In this document: positions 16,179-25,047 of the stretch, in pieces
Numbering within the stretch: the stretch's first letter is position 1
How the letters are laid out: every line of letters starts with the position of its first letter
Assembly (NCBI RefSeq): GCF_028288205.1
Contig: NZ_JAQBOD010000064.1
Coordinates: 1 to 56,102 of the forward strand
Length of the DNA: 56,102 nucleotides
From: Mucilaginibacter sp.
Lineage (GTDB): Bacteria > Bacteroidota > Bacteroidia > Sphingobacteriales > Sphingobacteriaceae
Direction of reading: 5' to 3'
Made by a program: the position numbers and the translations under genes
The notes under the pieces: model-generated
Told to the model about the DNA's origin: nothing
Databases searched by the model: none
The model's input: the letters and a program-made list of their open reading frames with translations, nothing else

Positions 16179-17390
16179 CTAAATTCTTCGTTTAAGGGTA
16201 ATTGGAATGGTATAATACTTTTTATCGCGGTAAATTCGTAGCAAATAGGTACGCCCATTTTGCGATTTGAACAGCTCATCAATGTGTTGTAATGACATTT
16301 CACTAACAGGCCTTAAGTTTATTGACACTATTTCATCATCCTTTTCCAGGCCAATATCATCAGCTGCCGATCCTGGATCAACCTTATTGATGATCAGGTG
16401 GTTATATCCATCTCCGGATGCGTAATACCATAGCCCGCTCATATCATGTTCATCTATGGCGCCAAAGCCAGCCCGGGATTTTAAATAGAGCAAGCCATTG
16501 GGGTAATCAAATATAATATCAAATTTTTTAAGCAGGCTAATACCGATATTGCCATCACGCGGCACACTTAATGACCGCTCCTCATCAGGAAAAGCTGCTA
16601 TCACATTCTTTAGTTTATATTTCCCCAGGTCAACCTCCTGTATGCGGCTAAGCGAGCCGCTAATGAGGCCCCTTATCCCCATGCCCAAACTTGCATTGAT
16701 AAATTTTTTTTGAAGCGTGTTCTTATTTGGTACATTTTCCAGCGATATAAAATGCCCGGCACCTAAATCAATAATTAATTTACTATTTATTGCCGTACCG
16801 TTGGCATAAACAACTTTGGTATTAAGGTAGGGCTTCTTGTTTTCAATGGTTATTGGTATGCGGGTCCCTTTTTTAAAGAACCGCATGTTTTTTGGATCAG
16901 AAACCCTTATAATGCTGTCTGTAAAACTTATATTAACAGCCAGGTGATTAAAAAACTCATAACCTAACAAGCCATGTATAGGTATGCCTGCATAATTTGA
17001 AAGACTAAAATGATCTTTTTTTAATATAGCGGCTGCTACATTATGACTAATTAGCCCCGGAATATCAATTTTTAATGGAGGCGTTACATAAGCATCAAAG
17101 TCATCGCCTTCGCCAAAGCCCGACATTTTTATGGTTCTTTTGCCCTCCATTTTTATGGAGTCGACCAATGTGGGTTCAGTTATCAGCATAAAGCCAACAC
17201 CTGTATCTAAAATAAAGTTATAGGGCCCCTTATTGTTTATTTTAAGCTCTATTATCACCAGGTTACGCACCAGCTTAAACGGAATAGTTACACGCCGGGC
17301 ATTATCCATAGTAAAATACTGCGCATGCGTTGTAGTAAAAAAACAACAACACAATAAACAGGATAACCATATAGCACTTATGCGTATCAT
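16179..17390 (-). CDS. Retropepsin-like aspartyl protease with PDZ domain
   Basis: 403 residues with signal peptide (1 to about 23). Two aspartyl protease half-sites can be seen: FILDTGVGF and LIIDLGAGH, the second with Asp-Leu-Gly in place of Asp-Thr-Gly. A C-terminal PDZ domain (about 315-400, INKVDPGSAADDIGL...DEIVSI) probably binds substrate or partners. This is a common Bacteroidota periplasmic architecture of unknown substrate. Whether it cleaves itself or others is unknown. Confidence 0.85.
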   Translation of the reverse strand: MIRISAIWLSCLLCCCFFTTTHAQYFTMDNARRVTIPFKLVRNLVIIELKINNKGPYNFILDTGVGFMLITEPTLVDSIKMEGKRTIKMSGFGEGDDFDAYVTPPLKIDIPGLISHNVAAAILKKDHFSLSNYAGIPIHGLLGYEFFNHLAVNISFTDSIIRVSDPKNMRFFKKGTRIPITIENKKPYLNTKVVYANGTAINSKLIIDLGAGHFISLENVPNKNTLQKKFINASLGMGIRGLISGSLSRIQEVDLGKYKLKNVIAAFPDEERSLSVPRDGNIGISLLKKFDIIFDYPNGLLYLKSRAGFGAIDEHDMSGLWYYASGDGYNHLIINKVDPGSAADDIGLEKDDEIVSINLRPVSEMSLQHIDELFKSQNGRTYLLRIYRDKKYYTIPITLKRRI

Positions 17391-17475
17391 ATAATTTAGC
17401 GAGGCGTTAATTGGTTACTAAATTTACAACTAATACGCTTTAAAACGGCATCTTAATTACATAGATTTGGTCATG

Positions 17476-18456
17476 TCAGGTTTTTTCGGGCGTTTTAAGT
17501 TCGCCTTTCAGATCGGGGTTTTGCGCGGGCAATATTTTTACTGTATGTTCAACTTCGGTTTGAACTACATGTACAGCGTATTCGGCAGGCTCTATCTTAC
17601 ATCCCACAGCTTCGGCATAAACTTGTGTAAACTCTGCGCCAATGTATAATATGGACGCGGTATAATATATCCATAATAATAATAGAATAATAGAACCGGC
17701 AGCACCATAGGCCGAGCTTTGTGCTGTATATTGAAGATATAAGCCTATAGCATATTGACCCAGCATAAACAGCAAAGCCGTAAAAATGGCGCCTGAACGT
17801 ACATCTTTCCACCGTATTTTAACATCGGGCAATACTTTAAATATAATGGCAAATAGTACAGAAATTACAACAAGCGTTATGCCTGTATTAACCACTTTTA
17901 TTAATAGATTGGTTACATAAGGTAAAAAATGAAGTAACTTTTTACTTAGTGCATCCATCAAAAAATTAATCACTAATGATACCAGCAACAAGAAGCCTAA
18001 ACTAATAATAAGCGAGAATGACAGAAACCTGTTTTGAATTAGTTTAAGCCAGCCTTTTTTGGGTTTGGCTTTTACTCTCCATATTATATTTATTGAGTCC
18101 TGTATCTCAACAAATATGCTGCTTGCGCCTATCATAAGGGTTATCACACCAAATACCACAGCTGTACCAGTTTTGCCTGAAAAGGCCAGGCTTTTTAACA
18201 TTTCCTGTATCTGTAACGCGGCCGATTTGCCAACATATTGTGCAATTTGGGGATACAGGTTATTGGTTATAGCATCATGTGCAAAAAATAAACCCGCTAA
18301 TGAAATTATTAATATTAAAAGCGGGGCCAAAGAAAAAACCGTGTAATAGGCCAGGGATGCGCTTAGTTTTAAGCCATTATCATTAATAAAGCCGCCAAAA
18401 GTGGCCACTAAAATTTTCCATATTTTTTTTAGATATTCCTTATTAAAAATTCTCAT
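17476..18456 (-). CDS. YihY/BrkB family inner membrane protein
   Basis: 326 residues with about six transmembrane helices. Family features include ASLAYYTVFSLAPLLILIIS near the N-terminus and the conserved GSIILLLLWIYYTASILYIGAEFTQVYA near the C-terminus. Proteins of this family were once called ribonuclease BN in error; their role (transport or envelope stress) is unknown. Downstream of it, the PDZ protease starts 86 bases later. Confidence 0.9.
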   Translation of the reverse strand: MRIFNKEYLKKIWKILVATFGGFINDNGLKLSASLAYYTVFSLAPLLILIISLAGLFFAHDAITNNLYPQIAQYVGKSAALQIQEMLKSLAFSGKTGTAVVFGVITLMIGASSIFVEIQDSINIIWRVKAKPKKGWLKLIQNRFLSFSLIISLGFLLLVSLVINFLMDALSKKLLHFLPYVTNLLIKVVNTGITLVVISVLFAIIFKVLPDVKIRWKDVRSGAIFTALLFMLGQYAIGLYLQYTAQSSAYGAAGSIILLLLWIYYTASILYIGAEFTQVYAEAVGCKIEPAEYAVHVVQTEVEHTVKILPAQNPDLKGELKTPEKT

Positions 18457-18735
18457 GCTAAATAAAATATATTTGTATTAACCGGTATAAATAAGCCACG
18501 GGTTAGAAAAACTAAACTTTTTAATGGTATTGTTAAATTAATAGCAGTTAGTTATTACTTAGCAATTTTAGTGCCTTTACTTAAAAAAACTAATATTTTG
18601 AATTGTAAGGGAAACCGAAAGCAGTGAAGCAGCTAACGAGGCTTATCAAATGAGGGGCAGCAAAGAGGCGAAGATTTTAAAAAGTGCTTAAACGTGAGCA
18701 TATACAAGTAATTTATATGCTACCCTGATACGTCT

Positions 18736-19962
18736 TTAATGGTGCGAAACAATTAATAGGTCAAGGTCTTTGCTGGGTAACGAAAAGCGTTCGGCAAGAT
18801 GTTTATTGGTTAGGTGGCCCTGGTAAATGTATACCGCTTCGCGCACGCCCGATTTTTGCCAGATAACATTCTTTACACCGCCATGCTCACCAATCTCTAA
18901 CAAAATAGGGGTAAAAATATTTGTTAACGCATAAGTAGCGGTACGTGCCACACGCGATGCAATGTTTGGTACACAATAATGTATAACATCATATTTTCTA
19001 AATATCGGGTGAGTATGGTTGGTGATCTCTGAGGTTTCAAAACACCCGCCCTGGTCAATACTTACATCAATAATTACCGAGTTAGGTTTCATTTTACTTA
19101 CCGTAGTTTCGGTTACAATACAAGGGCTGCGGCCATCTTCGGCACGCATAGCGCCAATGGCCACATCGCAGCTTGTAATGGCTTTCTCTAATACTATAGG
19201 TTGTACTACTGAGGTAAATACCCTTGAGCCAATATTATTTTGCAACCGGCGCAGTTTATATATTGATGGATCAAAAACCTTTACTTCGGCACCTAATGAT
19301 ATGGCGGTACGCGCGGCATATTCGCCTACGGTACCGGCACCCAAAATTACAATTTCTGTTGGTGGTACACCGGTTACACCACCAAGCATTAAGCCTTTGC
19401 CTTCAAATACATTGCTCAGGTATTCGGCAGCAATTAATATAGAGGTTGCGCCTACTATCTCGCTCATGGCTCTTACTACCGATAAAGAGTTTCCCTCATC
19501 ACGCAGGTGCTCAAAAGATAGCGCGGTAACTTGTTTTTTTAATAAGGCTTGCAGGCATTCGGCCTTTAGGGTTGATATTTGCAGGGTTGATATTAATATC
19601 TGGCCTGGCTTCATCATCTCTATTTCCTGTAAGGTAGGGGGGGCTATTTTTATAATAATATTAGCCTCGTAAACTTTTTTGGTGTCGAAAACAATTTGCG
19701 CGCCTTGCTCGGCATAATCCTGGTCTAAAAATTTAGCTGCTTTCCCGGCATTGCTTTCCAGTATTACCTCGTGCCCGTTATTAATTAATAGCGCGACAGA
19801 TAGCGGGGTGAGAGGGATACGGTTTTCCTGGAAAGAAACCTCCTTTGGAATGCCAATATAAAGTTTATTTTTTTTGTTCTTTATTTCAAGCATCGACTCC
19901 TGTGGCTGCATCATTGCCTGCTTGGCAACATCTGAAAACCCGCTGTATTTCCCTGAACTCAT
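18736..19962 (-). CDS. Alanine dehydrogenase family protein
   Basis: 408 residues, about 35 longer at the N-terminus than classical alanine dehydrogenases. Conserved parts: PKEVSFQENRIPLTP with the substrate Arg48, IKIAPP with Lys105, the NAD-binding ILGAGTVGEYAA, and IDVSIDQGGC with the active-site Asp. The catalytic His of classical AlaDH (in YLHLA) is replaced by Gln128 (TLQIS). The enzyme may therefore differ in activity. It is more like AlaDH than transhydrogenase alpha or saccharopine dehydrogenase. It follows tsaE by 39 bases. Confidence 0.85.
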   Translation of the reverse strand: MSSGKYSGFSDVAKQAMMQPQESMLEIKNKKNKLYIGIPKEVSFQENRIPLTPLSVALLINNGHEVILESNAGKAAKFLDQDYAEQGAQIVFDTKKVYEANIIIKIAPPTLQEIEMMKPGQILISTLQISTLKAECLQALLKKQVTALSFEHLRDEGNSLSVVRAMSEIVGATSILIAAEYLSNVFEGKGLMLGGVTGVPPTEIVILGAGTVGEYAARTAISLGAEVKVFDPSIYKLRRLQNNIGSRVFTSVVQPIVLEKAITSCDVAIGAMRAEDGRSPCIVTETTVSKMKPNSVIIDVSIDQGGCFETSEITNHTHPIFRKYDVIHYCVPNIASRVARTATYALTNIFTPILLEIGEHGGVKNVIWQKSGVREAVYIYQGHLTNKHLAERFSLPSKDLDLLIVSHH

Positions 19963-20001
19963 GGCATGTTTTTTATGGCTGATGAAGATAAGAAAAATAG
20001 A

Positions 20002-20427
20002 TTAAATTTTTTCTACGGATATTTTCCTTTTCTCGTCATTTAAAACTTCTATGCTGATACTGATATAATGATGGGGCAGCATATCAGGGATTTTTTCGGC
20101 CCACTCTATAAAACAGTAATTACCCGAGTAGAAGTACTCCTCGGCACCCATATCCAATGCTTCGGTTTGGTTTTTAAGCCGATAAAAATCGAAGTGATAA
20201 ATTTTAGCATTGGTGCCTGCATATTCATTCACTATAGCAAATGTTGGGCTGGTTACTGATCCGGCTACACCCAATGCTTCGCACAGTGATTTAATGAGCG
20301 TGGTTTTGCCGGCACCCATATCGCCGTGAAAAAGGAATATTCTTTCATTGCCTGCATAGGTTAGGATTTGCGATGCAATTGCGGGTAATTCTGAAAGGGA
20401 TGAGGCGGTTAAAGTCACGTGAAACAA
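20002..20427 (-). CDS. tsaE: tRNA t6A modification ATPase TsaE
   Basis: 141-residue P-loop protein that, with TsaB, TsaC and TsaD, makes threonylcarbamoyl-adenosine on ANN-decoding tRNAs. The Walker A is GDMGAGKTT, and SVTSPTFAIVNEY, HFDFYRL and FIEWAEKI are all family signatures. No in-frame ATG exists near the N-terminus; the start is TTG at 20427 or GTG at 20418. It lies between porX and the alanine dehydrogenase gene on the same strand. Confidence 0.93.
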   Translation of the reverse strand: MFHVTLTASSLSELPAIASQILTYAGNERIFLFHGDMGAGKTTLIKSLCEALGVAGSVTSPTFAIVNEYAGTNAKIYHFDFYRLKNQTEALDMGAEEYFYSGNYCFIEWAEKIPDMLPHHYISISIEVLNDEKRKISVEKI

Positions 20428-20436
20428 TTATAAAGC

Positions 20437-20556
20437 CGTCATTTCGAGGAACGAAGCAATCTCTGCACATGTAAATCCAGTGTAAATTTCATTCATTAAT
20501 CTAAAACAAGATGATACTTTTGTTTTACTATCCTATGTAGAGATCGTTTCGGTCCT
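20437..20556. repeat. REP/MITE-like inverted repeat, copy B
   Basis: Left part CGTCATTTCGAGGAACGAAG followed by CAATCTCT; right part AGAGATCGTTTCGGTCCT, a near reverse complement. It is immediately downstream of the tsaE start, within the 408-base gap to porX. Confidence 0.65.
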
Positions 20557-20601
20557 AATAATAACGCGATTGTAAGTTATTGATTATCAGTAAAAATAAA
20601 A

Positions 20602-20721
20602 TTGTCATCTCGAACGTAGTGAGAGATCTTATACACTCTGCTAAGCAACCATGCCTGGCGTTTAAGATTTTTTCGCTATCGCTCAAGAGATAGTTCTCCT
20701 CGTTCCTCGTCGAAATGACAA
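20602..20721. repeat. REP/MITE-like inverted repeat, copy C
   Basis: Ends TTGTCAT (20602-20608) and ATGACAA (20715-20721), with the words CTCGAACGTAGTGAGAGATC on the left and CTCCTCGTTCCTCGTCGA on the right. Together with copy B it fills most of the 20428-20835 gap, which holds no gene. Confidence 0.65.
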
Positions 20722-20835
20722 CGAGTTTTATATAATTTCTTTTTTGCATACGTCATTACTATTTTTCCGGGGTGAGCCCTGGTGGTACTCGCAATGGCGC
20801 ATTAATTATATTCAAAAATACAAAATAACTGTGAA

Positions 20836-22389
20836 TTACTTAGGCCCGTAAGTAACAATCGGGATGATCATTTCTTCTAATGAAATACCTCCATGCTGGA
20901 AAGTTTCATTATAAAAATTAACAAAATGGTTGTAGTTATTTGGATAAACAAAATAGGTATCTTCCTTAGCAAACACAAAGCTTGAGCTTACATGCAGGCG
21001 CGGCAGCATAGCATCGTGCGGGTTGCGAACATGGAACACATCCTTAGGATTAAAATTAAGGTTACGGCCCTGTTTGTAACGCAGATTGGTGTTAGTGTTA
21101 CGGTCGCCGATGATCTTGCTTGGTTTTTTAACGCGTATTGTACCGTGGTCGGTAGTAATAACTACGCGCGCTTGTTTTTGCGCTAAAAACTTAAGCAGGT
21201 CAAACAAAGGCGAGTGCTCGAACCAGGATAGGGTTAATGAACGGTATGCGGCGTCATCGCTGGCCAGCTCACGTATCATTTGCATATCTGTACGGGCATG
21301 CGATAGCATATCCACAAAGTTATATACCACTACGTTCAGGTCATTCTTCATCAGGTTGCTAACCGAATCATTCAGCGCGCGGCCCTCATCCAAATTTAAA
21401 ATTTTATGGTACGAGTGTTTGCAATCTTTACGATAAACCCGGGTTATCTGGTCGGCAATAAAATCAGACTCGAACAGGTTTTTGCCGCCCTCATCCTCAT
21501 CATTTTGCCACATTTCGGGATAACGTTTTTCCATCTCCAGCGGCATCAGACCGGAGAAAATAGAATTACGCGCATATTGGGTTGCAGTGGGTAAAATACT
21601 ATAATAAGTATCTTCTTCTTCCATCCTGAAATATTCTGATATGATAGAATTAATGATCTTAAACTGATCATACCTTAAGTTATCAATCAATATAAAAAAC
21701 ACGGGGCCCTTGCCATCCAGTTTAGGGAAAACTTTCTTTTTAAATAACTGTGTAGAGCTGGTTGGCGCGGTATCGGGGTTTTTTACCCAATCTAAATAAT
21801 TACGTTCAACAAACTTGCAGAATTGTGTATTGGCCTCTGCCTTTTGCAGTGTAAGTATTTCGTGCATGCCGGCATCTTCCAACTGTTGTAATTCAAGCTC
21901 CCAGTAAATTAGTTTTTTATAAACATCAACCCATTCCTGGTGGTCCAGGTTATCATTAAGCGTAATACCCAGGTTCCTGAAATCCTGCTGGTAGGCCATG
22001 GTGGTTTTTTCGGTTACCAGGCGCTTGTTTTCTGTAAGTTTTTTTATGGTAAGCAGTATTTGCTTGGGGTGTACGGGTTTAATAAGGTAGTCGTCAATTT
22101 TTGATCCTATGGCATCTTCCATTAAATATTCCTCCTCGTTCTTGGTTATCATCACGATAGGAACATCGTTGTTTAGATTTTTTATTTGTGCCAGGGTTTC
22201 AATCCCGGTTAGGCCAGGCATATTTTCATCTAAAAAAACCAAATCAAAATAGTTATTTTTGAAAGCTTCAACTGCGTCATTTCCGTTAGTTACGGTAGTA
22301 ACTTTGTAGCCTTTTTCATTTAAAAAAAGTATATGTGGTTTTAACAGGTCAATCTCATCATCAGCCCAAAGTATAGTGGTATCCTGCAT
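20836..22389 (-). CDS. porX: PorX-type response regulator with PglZ phosphatase-like domain
   Basis: 517 residues from the ATG at 22389, matching PorX length; an upstream in-frame start at 22452 gives an extra 21 residues not expected in the family. Residues 5-120 are a receiver domain with acidic pair in WADDEIDLL, phospho-acceptor Asp54 (FLDENMPG) and Lys in LIKPVHP. After a helical linker, residues about 220-517 form a PglZ/alkaline phosphatase-type domain (LIDNLRYDQF, VVITTDHGT, HGGISLEEMI). PorX with the PorY kinase controls type IX secretion genes in Bacteroidota. Confidence 0.93.
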   Translation of the reverse strand: MQDTTILWADDEIDLLKPHILFLNEKGYKVTTVTNGNDAVEAFKNNYFDLVFLDENMPGLTGIETLAQIKNLNNDVPIVMITKNEEEYLMEDAIGSKIDDYLIKPVHPKQILLTIKKLTENKRLVTEKTTMAYQQDFRNLGITLNDNLDHQEWVDVYKKLIYWELELQQLEDAGMHEILTLQKAEANTQFCKFVERNYLDWVKNPDTAPTSSTQLFKKKVFPKLDGKGPVFFILIDNLRYDQFKIINSIISEYFRMEEEDTYYSILPTATQYARNSIFSGLMPLEMEKRYPEMWQNDEDEGGKNLFESDFIADQITRVYRKDCKHSYHKILNLDEGRALNDSVSNLMKNDLNVVVYNFVDMLSHARTDMQMIRELASDDAAYRSLTLSWFEHSPLFDLLKFLAQKQARVVITTDHGTIRVKKPSKIIGDRNTNTNLRYKQGRNLNFNPKDVFHVRNPHDAMLPRLHVSSSFVFAKEDTYFVYPNNYNHFVNFYNETFQHGGISLEEMIIPIVTYGPK

Positions 22390-22462
22390 TGTAGTATGTT
22401 TTATAATATCAGTAAAAAAATGTCGTTCAAGTAAATCGGGCAGAAAAAGCACAATTTTATAT

Positions 22463-22470
22463 CAAACATA
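22463..22470 (-). promoter_or_regulatory. -7 box for porX
   Basis: Minus strand TATGTTTG, exact TAnnTTTG, 73 bases before the preferred porX start and 10 before the longer alternative. Confidence 0.45.
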
Positions 22471-22591
22471 CCGATATAACCTCAAAGCGAGCGTTTTGTT
22501 ACATATTATGGCAAAGTATTAACAAAAATTAACAAATATAAGCTACATTGTTTACCATAATTTAACACTTTTGCAGCGAATAAACTACATA

Positions 22592-23824
22592 TTGAATAAG
22601 AAGAAAATTATTAACGACCCGGTTTACGGGTTTATAACTATACCTACCGAACTGGTGTTTGATCTGATTGAACACCCTTATTTTCAGCGGTTAAGATATA
22701 TTAAGCAATTGGGCATGACCCACCTGGTATATCCGGGAGCGCTGCATACCCGTTTCCACCACGCGCTGGGCGCTATGCACCTCATGAAGATGGCTATTGA
22801 AACACTGCGTGGAAAAGGCCATATGATAAGTGCAGAAGAGGAAGAGGCTGTAACTATAGCTATACTACTGCATGATGTTGGGCACGGCCCGTTTTCGCAC
22901 GCTTTAGAGAATACTATTGTTAAAGGTGTATCGCATGAAGATATATCCATCATGTTAATGAATAAGCTCAACGAGCAGTTTAACGGGCGCCTTAGTATGG
23001 CTATAAACATTTTTAAAGATATTTATCAGCGGCGTTTTTTACATCAGCTGGTATCAAGTCAACTGGATATGGATAGGCTGGATTACCTTAACCGCGATAG
23101 CTTTTTTACAGGAGTATCCGAAGGAGTGATCAGTTCTGACCGTATCATTAAAATGCTTAATGTAAAAGACGACAATGTAGTTATTGAAGAAAAGGGCATT
23201 TACTCTGTAGAGAAATTTATTATTGCGCGCCGTTTAATGTACTGGCAGGTTTACCTGCATAAAACCGTTATAGCTGCCGAGCAGCTGTTGGTTAAAATAC
23301 TCGAACGTGGCCGGGAATTGGTTTTAAGAGGAGAAAAATTGTTTGCTACACCGGCCCTTAATCACTTTTTGACCAGGGAACTGGTAAAAGAAGAATTTAT
23401 ACAAGACGGTCACCTGGAAATATTTACCCGGTTGGATGATACCGATATTTTATCGGCAGTAAAAATTTGGGCCCATAATGATGACTTTGTGCTGGCCAAA
23501 TTATGCGGTGATTTTGTACACCGCAAACTTTTTCATGTTGATATTACCAATGAACCGGCTGATGAACAATTGGTAGCCGATTTAATTGCGAACGCTATTG
23601 AAAAATATGGCATTACTAAAACGGAAGCCGGTTATTTTGTTTTTACTGATGCTATTAGAAATAACGCCTATAGAGTAGGCGATGGCAATATTGGCGTATT
23701 AATGAAAGATGGAACTATAAAAGATATTGCAGCAGCCAGTGATTACTCAAATTTGGAGGCATTGGCTAAAACGATAGAAAAAAATATACTTTGTTATAGT
23801 AAGGATTTGATCATAGGAGATTAG
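22592..23824 (+). CDS. HD-domain phosphohydrolase (dNTPase-like)
   Basis: About 410 residues. The N-terminal half is an HD domain: HTRFHHALG, then LLHDVGHGPFSHALE with the metal-binding His-Asp pair, then QLDMDRLDYLNRDS with the last Asp. This layout is that of YdhJ/SAMHD1-like dNTP triphosphohydrolases, but the substrate is unknown. There is no ATG: the start is TTG at 22592 (giving MNKKKIINDPVYGF, the form I expect in relatives) or TTG at 22571. Divergent from porX. Confidence 0.87.
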   Translation: MNKKKIINDPVYGFITIPTELVFDLIEHPYFQRLRYIKQLGMTHLVYPGALHTRFHHALGAMHLMKMAIETLRGKGHMISAEEEEAVTIAILLHDVGHGPFSHALENTIVKGVSHEDISIMLMNKLNEQFNGRLSMAINIFKDIYQRRFLHQLVSSQLDMDRLDYLNRDSFFTGVSEGVISSDRIIKMLNVKDDNVVIEEKGIYSVEKFIIARRLMYWQVYLHKTVIAAEQLLVKILERGRELVLRGEKLFATPALNHFLTRELVKEEFIQDGHLEIFTRLDDTDILSAVKIWAHNDDFVLAKLCGDFVHRKLFHVDITNEPADEQLVADLIANAIEKYGITKTEAGYFVFTDAIRNNAYRVGDGNIGVLMKDGTIKDIAAASDYSNLEALAKTIEKNILCYSKDLIIGD

Positions 23825-23912
23825 TTAATTAGAGATTAGTGATTAGTTTCAATGGTTGCAAATTATTATTCAGTAAGCTAATCTCTAATTAACTAATCTC
23901 TAATCACTAATA
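23824..23912. repeat. Intergenic inverted repeat upstream of lpxD
   Basis: A perfect 16-bp pair: GTTAATTAGAGATTAG (23824-23839) with CTAATCTCTAATTAAC (23878-23893). Next to it, TAATCTCTAATCACTAA repeats the arm again. The same words occur near 9400 and 9485. It could form a large hairpin between the HD gene and lpxD. Confidence 0.6.
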
Positions 23913-23918
23913 ATTAAT

Positions 23919-23926
23919 TAAATTTG
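23919..23926 (+). promoter_or_regulatory. -7 box just before lpxD
   Basis: TAAATTTG, exact TAnnTTTG, ending 5 bases before the lpxD ATG. If used, the mRNA would be leaderless or nearly so. Confidence 0.45.
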
Positions 23927-23930
23927 CCCA

Positions 23931-24971
23931 ATGCAATTTACCGCCCAGCAAATAGCTTTAGTACTCAACGGAACAGTTGAAGGTGACCCGTTAGTAACGG
24001 TTAATCAGCTGGCTAAAATAGAAGAGGCCGGTGAGGGCTCGCTTTCATTTTTGGCTAATCCTAAATATGAGCAGTACCTGTACAGCACCAATGCTTCGAT
24101 AGTTATTGTTAATAATGACCTGGTACTTGCCAATACAGTAAAAGCTACGCTGATACGTGTAGAAAATGCCTACAGCGCGTTTTCTGTATTGCTTGAACAA
24201 TACAACACCATAAAATTAAATAAAAGCGGTATTGAGCAGCCTTGTTTTATAGACCCATCCGCACAAATTGGCCAGAATGTGTATATAGGCGCATTCGCTT
24301 ACGTTGGTCCGGGTGTTAAGCTGGGCGATAACAGCAAAGTTTACCCTAATACTTACATTGGTGATAATGTAACCATCGGCAAAAACGTTACGCTGTTCTC
24401 GGGCGTGAAGGTGTATTTTGATTGTGTTTTGGGTGATAATGTAATTGTACACTCGGGCGCAATAATTGGCAGCGATGGTTTTGGGTTTGCACCAAATGCA
24501 GACGGCACCTACAAAAAAATCGCTCAGATAGGCAATGTTATTTTAGAAGATGATGTAGAAGTTGGCTCCAATACTACTATAGACAGGGCAACCATGGGGT
24601 CGACCATTATACGCAAAGGCGTGAAGCTGGATAATCTGATACAGATAGCGCATAATGTAGAGATAGGCAGTAATACCGTTATAGCTGCACAAACCGGTAT
24701 ATCCGGAAGTACAAAAATTGGCGAGCACGTAATATTAGGCGGGCAGGTTGGGGTGGTAGGGCATATCAGCATTGCCAAAGGATCGCAGGTGCAGGCACAA
24801 TCAGGCATAAGCCGTACTATTGTTGATGAAAATAAAAAATGGGCCGGGAGCCCCGCGGTCGCATATAGCAACAATATGCGGTCGCAAGTCGTTATACAAC
24901 GCCTGCCCGATCTGGAAAAAAGAATTGAAGAATTAGAAAAAATAATTGCAGAACTGCGTAAAGACAGTTAA
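23931..24971 (+). CDS. lpxD: UDP-3-O-acylglucosamine N-acyltransferase LpxD
   Basis: Third step of lipid A synthesis: adds the N-linked hydroxyacyl chain. 346 residues: an N-terminal uridine-binding domain (1-100, ending before IEQPCFIDPSAQIG), a left-handed beta-helix of hexapeptide repeats (about 105-310) with the catalytic His in LIQIAHNVEIG, and a C-terminal coiled helix (LEKRIEELEKIIAEL). Part of lpxD-lpxC/fabZ-lpxA. Confidence 0.96.
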   Translation: MQFTAQQIALVLNGTVEGDPLVTVNQLAKIEEAGEGSLSFLANPKYEQYLYSTNASIVIVNNDLVLANTVKATLIRVENAYSAFSVLLEQYNTIKLNKSGIEQPCFIDPSAQIGQNVYIGAFAYVGPGVKLGDNSKVYPNTYIGDNVTIGKNVTLFSGVKVYFDCVLGDNVIVHSGAIIGSDGFGFAPNADGTYKKIAQIGNVILEDDVEVGSNTTIDRATMGSTIIRKGVKLDNLIQIAHNVEIGSNTVIAAQTGISGSTKIGEHVILGGQVGVVGHISIAKGSQVQAQSGISRTIVDENKKWAGSPAVAYSNNMRSQVVIQRLPDLEKRIEELEKIIAELRKDS

Positions 24972-25047
24972 TTAGTCATTAGTTAATTGGGCGTAATTGC
25001 CAATAATAAACAATGACAAATGACTAATGACCAATGAACTAACAAGA

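Noticed and set aside
19019..19672. 217-codon open frame antisense to the alanine dehydrogenase gene
   Set aside because: It is fully inside a strongly conserved gene on the other strand and lacks any family features. It is a shadow frame.
18736..19962. NAD(P) transhydrogenase alpha subunit
   Set aside because: The protein has no C-terminal membrane part and no pntB follows. The sequence is closer to alanine dehydrogenase.
20437..20721. Insertion sequence between tsaE and porX
   Set aside because: No transposase frame or target-site duplication can be seen. Only short inverted repeats are present.
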